From: Bog-756 sp035949055
Lineage (GTDB): Bacteria; Actinomycetota; Acidimicrobiia; Acidimicrobiales; RAAP-2
DNA length: 23,511 bases
Reading direction: 5' to 3'
Assembly: GCA_035949055.1 (NCBI GenBank)
Contig: DASZIO010000003.1
Span: forward strand, 1-23,511
A program made the position numbers and the translations under genes. Every line of letters starts with the position of its first letter. Positions within the stretch are counted from its first letter, which is position 1. Below the pieces are notes generated by a model. That model had not been told where the DNA came from and searched no databases. It saw only the letters and a program-made list of their open reading frames with translations. Shown piece after piece: positions 8,170 to 14,293 of this stretch.

Positions 8170-8663
8170 GCCCTCGCGCCGGCCCGGCCAATTGGGCCTG
8201 GCACAAGGAGCCGTTGGCCTCCCCGGGGGAGGCGGTGGTCTTCGATGTCGACGGCGTACTGTCGGACGCGGCCGTGCGCCAGCACTTCCTCGAGCACGGC
8301 CGGCGTGATTGGGACCGGTTCTTCGACGCCTGCGGTGACGACCCGGTCATCGAGGAGGTCGCCAGGGTCCTCGAGCTACTCGACGAGCGGCTGCAGGTCA
8401 TCCTCCTCACCGGACGGCCCATGCGGGTGCAGCCGCAGACGTTGGCCTGGTTGGAGCGGTACGGGCTGCGGTGGGACCTGCTGGTCATGCGGTCGCGGGG
8501 TGACTACTCGCAGGTGACCTGGTTCAAGCGCGACAGCGTGGAGGAGCTGCGCGCCTACGGCTTCGACCTCCGGCTCGCCTTCGAGGACGACCCCAACAAT
8601 TTCGCCATGTTCCACGCCGAGGGGATCCCGTGCGTGTACATCCACTCCGGCTACTACGAGTAG
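8166..8663 (+). CDS. HAD-superfamily phosphatase, polynucleotide 3'-phosphatase-like
   Basis: This 165-residue single-domain protein carries all four HAD motifs. Motif I is FDVDGVLSD with nucleophile Asp27 and acid/base Asp29. Motif II is LLTGRP with Thr82. Motif III is the Lys121 of WFKRDS, and motif IV is FEDDPNN with acidic residues 140-142. The compact layout, with few inserted residues between motifs I and II, resembles the phosphatase domain of T4 polynucleotide kinase, but the substrate cannot be read from sequence. GTG 8166 overlaps the acs stop as GTGA, and there is no well-spaced ribosome binding site, so translation is probably coupled to acs. The 3' end overlaps the convergent lnt gene by 10 bases, with both stop codons in the overlap. 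Confidence 0.8.
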   Translation: MSPRAGPANWAWHKEPLASPGEAVVFDVDGVLSDAAVRQHFLEHGRRDWDRFFDACGDDPVIEEVARVLELLDERLQVILLTGRPMRVQPQTLAWLERYGLRWDLLVMRSRGDYSQVTWFKRDSVEELRAYGFDLRLAFEDDPNNFAMFHAEGIPCVYIHSGYYE

Positions 8664-10291
8664 CGGCGGAGGGCGAGGAGCCAGCCGCCCAGCATGGCCG
8701 CCGCGGCCAGCAGGATCACCGGCAGGTCCCCGTAACGCACGTACACCGTCCAACCGGAGCGTCGGTCGAGGGTGGCCGTGACCACCTGACGGGCGCCGAG
8801 CACCGAGCGATCGAGCAGCGTGCCGCGGTGGGTCACGGCCGCGCTGTAGCCGGTCGGAGCGGCCTGCAGCAGGTCCCGACCCTGCTGCACCGCCTGCACC
8901 TCGGAGGCGGCGATCTCCTGGGTCGGAACCTGTGAGGAGGCGTAGGAGGACGTGTTGGTCGGGACGATGATCAGTTGCGCCCCGTGGCGGACCCCCGACC
9001 GGCCGCGCCCGGCGTAGAAGACCTCATAGGAGACCATGGCCCCGAGCGGTGCGGCCGGGGTGGGCAACAACCCGGAGCCGGTCCCCGGGACGGCGTCGAG
9101 CGGAACGGCCGAGAGGTCCGCCAGGTGGGAGAAGAATCCCCGGAAGGGGACGTACTCGCCGAAGGGGACGCGGTGGACCTTCTCGTAGCTGGAGACGAGC
9201 GTGCCGTCGGGCCCGAAGGCCACCACTTCGTTGCGGAAGGTCGTACCGGAGACCGTCTCGGTGACCCCGACCACCAAAGTGGTGTGCAGGGCGCGGGCCA
9301 AGGCCGAGAGCTGACCATCCACCGGTGAGTCGGCGAGGAGGGTGTCGAGGGAGACCACGTCCTCGGGCCACAGGACCAACTGGGGCGGAGTCCGGTGGTC
9401 CCCCGGCTGCAGCAGCCGGGTGGCCGAGAACTGTGCCGCCAGCACCGCGGCGGGGTTGGTGTGCGACTTGGTGAACCCGCGCGCCCCCCCGCCCTGGACC
9501 GCGGCGGTCGTCACCGTGCCGACCGGGGCGCCCCCGTCGGGCGCGTGGTCGGCCACCACCGCGACCGCCATCACGGTGCCGAGGGCGATGGCACCGGCGA
9601 GGGCCGTCCCACCGAGCCCGGCCACCGCGCCGGCCAGGATGCCCCACCGGCCCGGCCCGGCTCCGGCGGGCGGTTCTCCGTCGGCCGTGGCGTGGCGCTC
9701 GGGATCGATGCGGGCGAAGGCCCGGGCCCGTCGGCCGTCGCGCCCCGCCCGAGCTAGGACGTCTGCCAGTGACCCGAGGCCCACGCCGCCGAGGTAGACG
9801 GCGGCGGTTAGACCCAGCGGGCCCCCGAGACGAGCCACCCCGAGCACCGGCCCGCCGGCCTGGCCGAGGAAGACGCCTCCCATCGGGAGCCCCCCGAAGG
9901 GCCAGCTCTGCCGGGCCCATTCGGCCAGGGTCATGGCGCCGGGGAAGGCGAGCGCCCGAGCCGCGGACGGGCCGGCCGGGACGGCCAGGGCCGCCACCGC
10001 CATGAAGCCTGCCTCCACCGCCATCAGGACCAGAGCGCCAGGGACAGTGAAGGATCGGGCCCACATGAGTCCAGGGACGTAACAACCCAGTCCGGCCAGC
10101 CACCCGGCCCACAACCTGGTGCGCGGGCGCAGGCCCCGAAGGCGCCAGAAGAGCAGTCCGGCGGCGGGGAAGGCCAGCGCCCAGAGACCCCAGGGCGGCA
10201 GGGAGACGGCGAGGCCGACGCCGGAGGCCAGCGCCGGGACCGCCACCCGGCCCCGCCTCGGTCGTACCGCCGCGGTGCGGCGTTCGGTCAT
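8654..10291 (-). CDS. lnt: Apolipoprotein N-acyltransferase homologue
   Basis: This 545-residue membrane protein has N-terminal hydrophobic segments over about 15-245, a C-terminal nitrilase-like domain (about 258-500) and a last hydrophobic helix near 520-540, the Lnt layout. Lnt N-acylates the N-terminal cysteine of lipoproteins using phospholipid donors on the outer face of the membrane. Catalytic landmarks are Glu310 in LVLWPED and Lys371 in SYEKVHRVPFGEYVP. The third member, a cysteine in most enzymes, aligns with Ser421 in MVSYEVFYAGR. ATG 10291 is the only nearby start; no strong ribosome binding site precedes it. The gene follows hemY after 104 bases on the same strand and may be co-transcribed. 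The serine leaves N-acylation activity uncertain, although overall fold assignment is firm. Confidence 0.85.
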   Translation of the reverse strand: MTERRTAAVRPRRGRVAVPALASGVGLAVSLPPWGLWALAFPAAGLLFWRLRGLRPRTRLWAGWLAGLGCYVPGLMWARSFTVPGALVLMAVEAGFMAVAALAVPAGPSAARALAFPGAMTLAEWARQSWPFGGLPMGGVFLGQAGGPVLGVARLGGPLGLTAAVYLGGVGLGSLADVLARAGRDGRRARAFARIDPERHATADGEPPAGAGPGRWGILAGAVAGLGGTALAGAIALGTVMAVAVVADHAPDGGAPVGTVTTAAVQGGGARGFTKSHTNPAAVLAAQFSATRLLQPGDHRTPPQLVLWPEDVVSLDTLLADSPVDGQLSALARALHTTLVVGVTETVSGTTFRNEVVAFGPDGTLVSSYEKVHRVPFGEYVPFRGFFSHLADLSAVPLDAVPGTGSGLLPTPAAPLGAMVSYEVFYAGRGRSGVRHGAQLIIVPTNTSSYASSQVPTQEIAASEVQAVQQGRDLLQAAPTGYSAAVTHRGTLLDRSVLGARQVVTATLDRRSGWTVYVRYGDLPVILLAAAAMLGGWLLALRRYS

Positions 10292-10395
10292 CGAAACCCG
10301 TGACGGCCGCCACGCCGGCCGGATCGGCTGGTCAGGCCGGTCCGCGTCGTCGTTCGGCGGTAGGCGGTCGGAAACGGGCGGAGATGGCCCCGGCC

Positions 10396-11925
10396 TCACG
10401 AGCTGCCCTCGCCCTGGACCGGGAGCGCGGTCGGGGTCGTGGGGGTGCCCAGAAAGTCGAGCAGACGGCGGGCCGCGTCGCGGCCGGTGCCAATGCAGGC
10501 CGGAATGCCCACACCGCGGTAGGCGGCCCCGGCGATCTCCATCCCGCCGAGCGCGGTCACCCCCTGCTCGATCCTCGCCACCTTGATGAGGTGGCCCACC
10601 CGGTATTGCGGGAAAGCCCGGTCGAAGCGGGTGACCCTCCACGCCAGGGGGGGACAAGTCACGCCGAGCAGATGGCGGAGCTCGGTCAGGACTGCTTCGA
10701 GGAGTTCGTCGTCGTCGAGCGCCTGGTGGCGGACGTCGCCGAACCGCCCGACCGACACCCGGACGAGCTCGTCGCCGGGACGGGCCAGGTGCGGCCATTT
10801 GCGCCCGAGGTAGGTGACGCCGGTGACCAGGGGCCGGGCACCATCGAGGGTGGTGGTCCGGGGGACGAGGAACCCCGTGCCGAACAGGGGCGAGGCGACG
10901 GCCCCTGGCGCGAGGGCCATGGTGAGCACGGCCACCGAGGCATAGTCGATGGTCCGCAGCAAGCCGGCCGGCCCGGGAGCCTGCTCGGCGAGCAGTCCGG
11001 CGGCAACGCCGGCGGGGACGGCCAGCACGACGCCGTCGGCACCGAGGACCTCGCCCGGGTCGGTCCGCAGATGCAGCCGCCAGCGTCTGTGCTCCGCCCC
11101 GCCCCGATCTTCCTGGGTCCGGCGCTCGGTGGCATCGACCGACACCCCGGCCCGCATCACCACACCGCACCCTTCGAGCTCGGCCGACAGGCGTTCGGCC
11201 AGGCCGGCCGTGCCGGTCCGCAGCGACCAAAAGACAGGTGAGCGCGCCGCGACCGCGTCTGGCCGCGTCACGCTGCGGCGGAGACCGCGGCCGAGGCCGC
11301 GCATCAGGCTGCCGGGTTGCATGGAGGCGGCCAATAGATAAGGAAAGACGGCCGCCGCGCTGAGATCGTCGACGTCGCCGGCGTTGATGCCCCCGATCAA
11401 CGGGTCGACCAGCCGGTCGACGACCGGGCGCCCGAGGCGCGCCTCGACGACGGCGCCCACGGCCCGGTCGCCGATGACGCCGCGCGTGGCGAAGTGGGGA
11501 CGGACGAGGTCCTTCGCCACCGAGAGGGCCTCGACCGGGTCGAGGATCCCGGAGCGGGCGAGTGGCCACCAGCGGGTCGGTACGCCCAGGTTGAGCCCCT
11601 CGGGCAACGGCCGGAGGCGGCCCCGGGCCCACACCGCGGCTCCGGCCGCCCCGACCGGGACGAGCTCCGGGGTGAGCCCGAGCTCGGCGCAGAGGTCGGT
11701 GGCCTCGGGCCGCCTGGCCACGAAGGCATCGGCGGCCAGGTCGACCGAGCGTCCGGCGAACTCGGCGGCCCGGAGCGCCCCGCCGAACCGGCCCTCCGAT
11801 TCGAGCAGATGGACCTCGGCGCCGAGACCGCGGCCGACGTCGCCCCGGACGAGCTCCCAGGCCGCGGCCAGGCCGGCGATGCCCCCGCCCACCACGGCCA
11901 CCACGGGCCGCCGTCCGGCGGTCAC
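10396..11925 (-). CDS. hemY: Protoporphyrinogen / coproporphyrinogen III oxidase (HemY/CgoX type)
   Basis: This 509-residue flavoprotein opens with an FAD-binding dinucleotide fold, VAVVGGGIAGLAAAWEL (about 9-25), followed by LLESEGRFGGALR. Other family landmarks are LVDPLIGGINAGD near 176, and a C-terminal ALGGMEIAGAAYRGVGIPACI that closes the FAD site. The enzyme removes six electrons from a porphyrinogen with O2 as acceptor. In Gram-positive lineages this enzyme usually oxidises coproporphyrinogen III (CgoX), so that is the likely substrate here; the family was recognised from sequence, the substrate inferred from lineage. GTG 11925 overlaps the hemH stop as GTGA, indicating coupled translation. 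The C-terminus beyond the FAD motif is a short Pro/Thr-rich tail. No membrane helix is obvious, so a soluble or peripheral enzyme is expected. Confidence 0.9.
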   Translation of the reverse strand: MTAGRRPVVAVVGGGIAGLAAAWELVRGDVGRGLGAEVHLLESEGRFGGALRAAEFAGRSVDLAADAFVARRPEATDLCAELGLTPELVPVGAAGAAVWARGRLRPLPEGLNLGVPTRWWPLARSGILDPVEALSVAKDLVRPHFATRGVIGDRAVGAVVEARLGRPVVDRLVDPLIGGINAGDVDDLSAAAVFPYLLAASMQPGSLMRGLGRGLRRSVTRPDAVAARSPVFWSLRTGTAGLAERLSAELEGCGVVMRAGVSVDATERRTQEDRGGAEHRRWRLHLRTDPGEVLGADGVVLAVPAGVAAGLLAEQAPGPAGLLRTIDYASVAVLTMALAPGAVASPLFGTGFLVPRTTTLDGARPLVTGVTYLGRKWPHLARPGDELVRVSVGRFGDVRHQALDDDELLEAVLTELRHLLGVTCPPLAWRVTRFDRAFPQYRVGHLIKVARIEQGVTALGGMEIAGAAYRGVGIPACIGTGRDAARRLLDFLGTPTTPTALPVQGEGSS

Positions 11926-12959
11926 GCCGGTGGGGGGCCCGCCGCGGAGGAAGTCCGTCGCCCGGGCGCCGACGGTGCCGCGGGCTGATCGCCGGCAGTC
12001 GCGTCACGGGGGGCGCGGGCGGCGTCGCGCACCACATCGGCCAGGATGGCCAGGAACCGCGGATCGTCGTTGAGGGAACGGGTCCGGGTGAACGCCACGC
12101 CGGCCCGGCCGGCCACGCCGGCCGCCTCGATGTCGAGGTCGTAGAGGATCTCGAGGTGGTCGGAGACGAACCCCACCGGGCACACCACCACCGACGTGGC
12201 CCCCTCGGCGGCCACCCGCCGGATCTGGCTGAGGAGGTCGGGGCCGAGCCAGGGCTCCGGGGTGCGCCCGGCGCTCTGCCAGGCCACGCTCCAGCTCGGG
12301 CCCGACTCCCGGTCGAGCCCCAGTACCGCGGCGATGTCCGCCGCCGACTCTTCGACCTGGGTGGGGTAGGGGTCTCCCTCGGTCAGGGCCCGCTGCGGGA
12401 GGCTGTGGGCCGAGAAGAACACCACGGGCCGGACCCGCCGTTCCGTGGGCAGGGAGGCCAGGGCCGCCGCCGTCCGGTCGGCCAGCAACGAGGCCAGGCC
12501 TGGAGCTCGGTGCCACGAGGCCACCGGGACGACCGCCGGGGGTCGGATGGCCGAAGCCGCGGCCGCACCGGCCCGACGCAGGTACTCGCCCGATCCCAGA
12601 GCGGACTCGTGGGGGGTCAACACCAGCCCGACGACGCGGTCCACGCCTTCGGCGAGCAGGGCTGCCATCCCGGCTTCGATGCTCGGGTCGGTGTACTTGG
12701 ACCCGTAGCGCACCACGTATCCCCCGGGGGTGCCGCTTTCCAGGACCGCGGCCAGCCCGGCGACCTGCGCCGCGGTGCGACCGGTAAGCGGGGAGGTACC
12801 GCCGATGGCCTGGTAGCGCCCGACGAGCTCGGCGAGGAGGTCGGCGTCCGGCCGTCGTCCGTGGCGAATGGCGGTGTAGAAGGGCTCGATCCCTTCGGTG
12901 GTGGCCGGCGTGCCGTGCGCCATCACCAGCACGCCGGTCCGGGAGGCGGGGCCGGTCAT
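11922..12959 (-). CDS. hemH: Ferrochelatase (coproporphyrin ferrochelatase CpfC type)
   Basis: This 345-residue protein inserts Fe2+ into a porphyrin. Landmarks are GVLVMAHGTP (9-18), RYQAIGGTSPLTG (48-60), FSAHSLPQ with catalytic His185, GDPYPTQVEESA, AWQSAGRTPEPWLGPD and PVGFVSDHLEILYD with Glu270. From memory the pattern is very close to Bacillus subtilis HemH (His183, Glu264). The fourth position of MAHGTP is His15, where B. subtilis has the metal-facing Tyr13. There is no C-terminal cysteine cluster, so no [2Fe-2S] centre is expected, unlike the mycobacterial enzyme. The last 35 residues are a low-complexity Ala/Pro tail. ATG 12959 overlaps the hemE stop as ATGA. With hemE and hemY it makes the late heme steps; the decarboxylase ChdC/HemQ of the coproporphyrin route is not in the window. 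Confidence 0.92.
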   Translation of the reverse strand: MTGPASRTGVLVMAHGTPATTEGIEPFYTAIRHGRRPDADLLAELVGRYQAIGGTSPLTGRTAAQVAGLAAVLESGTPGGYVVRYGSKYTDPSIEAGMAALLAEGVDRVVGLVLTPHESALGSGEYLRRAGAAAASAIRPPAVVPVASWHRAPGLASLLADRTAAALASLPTERRVRPVVFFSAHSLPQRALTEGDPYPTQVEESAADIAAVLGLDRESGPSWSVAWQSAGRTPEPWLGPDLLSQIRRVAAEGATSVVVCPVGFVSDHLEILYDLDIEAAGVAGRAGVAFTRTRSLNDDPRFLAILADVVRDAARAPRDATAGDQPAAPSAPGRRTSSAAGPPPA

Positions 12960-14053
12960 GCGGAGACGTCCTCGCCGATGGCCTTCACGCCTTTGACCCC
13001 GGCCCGGCCCTCGGCGTGGACGATTTCGACGACCCGCTCGAGGACGGCCGGGTCGGTCTCGGGCAGGACGCCGTGTCCCAAGTTGAAGATGTGGCCGGCG
13101 GTCGTCCCCGCCCGGTCGAGGACGTCACGGGTCTCCGCTTCGGCGACGGCCGTGCCGGCGAGGCAGGCGGCCGGATCCAGATTGCCCTGAACGGCCACAC
13201 CTCGTCCCAGTCGCCGACGCGCCTCATCCAGCGGGACGCGCCAGTCGACACCGACCGCCGTGCTCCCGGCCCGGGCCAGGGCCGGGAGCAGCTCGCCCGT
13301 CCCCACCCCGAACAGGATGGTGGGGATGCCGGGATGGGAGTCGGCCAGCCGGGCGAAGAGCCGCTGGGTGGCCGGCAGCACGAACGCCTCGTAGTGGCGC
13401 GGGGCGAGGATCCCGATCCAGCTGTCGAAGACCTGCACGGCCGAGGCGCCGGCATCGATCTGTGACCGCAGGGATGCGAGCGCCAGCTCGCCGAGTCGGT
13501 CCATCAGCTCGTGCCAGAGGGCGTGATCGCCGTGCATCAGCGCCTTCACCTTGGTGAAGCTGCGGGACGGCCCACCCTCCACCAGGTAGCTGGCCACGGT
13601 GAACGGGCCGCCGGCGAAGCCGATGAGGGGCACGTCGAGCTGTTCGACCACCTGCCGGACGGCAGCGAGGACGTAGCCGGTGTCGGCCTCGGGGTCGAGG
13701 GGGCGGAGGCGCTGCAGGTCCTCCTTGCCGCGGAACGGCCGGAAGACCACAGGCCCGGTGCCCGGGGCCACGTCCACTCCGAATCCGATGGCGGCCACCG
13801 GGACGACGATGTCGGAGAAGAGGATGGCGGCGTCGGTTCCATAGCGGTCGACCGGCTGCCGGGTGAGCTCGGTCACCAGGTCGGGCCGGGCGATGGCCTC
13901 GAGGATGCTGCCCGAGCCGCGTGCGGCGCGGTATTCGGGCAGCGACCGACCCGCCTGGCGCATGAACCACACCGGCACCTGCTCGACGGCCTGACGACGG
14001 CAGGCGGCGATGAAAGGCGACCGGTCGAAGCGGCCGTCGAGACCCGGAGCCAC
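12956..14053 (-). CDS. hemE: Uroporphyrinogen decarboxylase
   Basis: This 365-residue protein has the usual HemE length. It decarboxylates the four acetate side chains of uroporphyrinogen III to give coproporphyrinogen III, in the cytosol. Landmarks are PVWFMRQAGRSLPEYR (27-42, with the substrate-binding Arg-rich loop), AAILFSDIVVP with the key Asp, GFAGGPFTVASYLVEGG, FDSWIGILAP, VQGNLDP and HIFNLGHGVLPETDP. GTG 14053 is the first usable start because a TAA lies two codons upstream in the same frame. There is no good Shine-Dalgarno. Just ahead is a 26-codon reading frame that ends one codon before this GTG, and translation may pass from it to hemE. The gene heads the hemE-hemH-hemY-lnt run. 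Confidence 0.95.
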   Translation of the reverse strand: MAPGLDGRFDRSPFIAACRRQAVEQVPVWFMRQAGRSLPEYRAARGSGSILEAIARPDLVTELTRQPVDRYGTDAAILFSDIVVPVAAIGFGVDVAPGTGPVVFRPFRGKEDLQRLRPLDPEADTGYVLAAVRQVVEQLDVPLIGFAGGPFTVASYLVEGGPSRSFTKVKALMHGDHALWHELMDRLGELALASLRSQIDAGASAVQVFDSWIGILAPRHYEAFVLPATQRLFARLADSHPGIPTILFGVGTGELLPALARAGSTAVGVDWRVPLDEARRRLGRGVAVQGNLDPAACLAGTAVAEAETRDVLDRAGTTAGHIFNLGHGVLPETDPAVLERVVEIVHAEGRAGVKGVKAIGEDVSA

Positions 14054-14056
14054 GGC

Positions 14057-14137
14057 TTATGCCCCGGCCCGCTCCGGTCGGATGAGGCGGCGACCGCCTG
14101 GGCCGCGGGCCGCCGGCGGTGGAACGGGCACGGCCAT
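14057..14137 (-). CDS. Possible 26-codon leader ORF ahead of hemE
   Basis: ATG 14137 opens a frame for a 26-residue, Pro/Arg-rich, basic peptide (begins MAVPVPPPAARG) ending at TAA 14059-14057. Only one sense codon separates it from GTG 14053 of hemE, in the same frame. A TAGACT box ends six bases before the ATG, so an mRNA could start at the ATG itself. That arrangement would let ribosomes load on the leader ORF and re-initiate at hemE, which lacks its own ribosome binding site. A chance frame in GC-rich DNA cannot be excluded, and the composition gives no clue to a function of the peptide. Confidence 0.35.
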   Translation of the reverse strand: MAVPVPPPAARGPGGRRLIRPERAGA

Positions 14138-14143
14138 GGCCGG

Positions 14144-14149
14144 AGTCTA
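14144..14149 (-). promoter_or_regulatory. hemE: Possible -10 box for the hemE operon
   Basis: The minus strand reads TAGACT, fitting TAnnnT, with six bases to ATG 14137. That spacing would place the transcription start at the ATG of the 26-codon leader ORF. No clear -35 element was found 16-18 bases further upstream. Confidence 0.35.
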
Positions 14150-14231
14150 GAGCCCGCTGCCCGGGGCCTTCGGGTCGAGGGCGGACCTGTCAGGCGAACG
14201 CGGCCCGGTCGCGCCGGCGGACCCCGACGCC

Positions 14232-14237
14232 TACAAT
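14232..14237 (+). promoter_or_regulatory. -10 promoter box of the helD-like gene
   Basis: TACAAT is one base from the sigma-70 TATAAT consensus and stands out in this GC-rich spacer. It predicts transcription starting at about 14244 and a leader of about 50 bases that carries the GGAGGT ribosome binding site. A -35 hexamer is not evident. Confidence 0.5.
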
Positions 14238-14283
14238 CGAGGGTTCCCCTCTCGGGGACGGGGCGCATGAAAGGCGGGCAGAC

Positions 14284-14289
14284 GGAGGT
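14284..14289 (+). promoter_or_regulatory. Ribosome binding site that fixes the helD-like start
   Basis: GGAGGT with four bases before GTG 14294. It lies inside the frame opened by the upstream ATG 14267, so GTG 14294 (or GTG 14288, which overlaps the site) is more likely the true start. Confidence 0.6.
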
Positions 14290-14293
14290 GTCG

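Noticed and set aside
9769..10005. Short plus-strand frames opposite lnt and hemY
   Set aside because: They are Arg/Pro-rich antisense shadows without start signals.
10292..12037. Upstream extension of the lnt frame to a 1127-residue protein
   Set aside because: The extra N-terminal part overlaps all of hemY in another frame and is Arg/Pro-rich. The recognisable Lnt sequence begins after ATG 10291.
13511..14293. Upstream extension of the helD-like frame to 1037 residues
   Set aside because: It covers hemE on the opposite strand and lacks family features; GGAGGT before GTG 14294 marks a better start.
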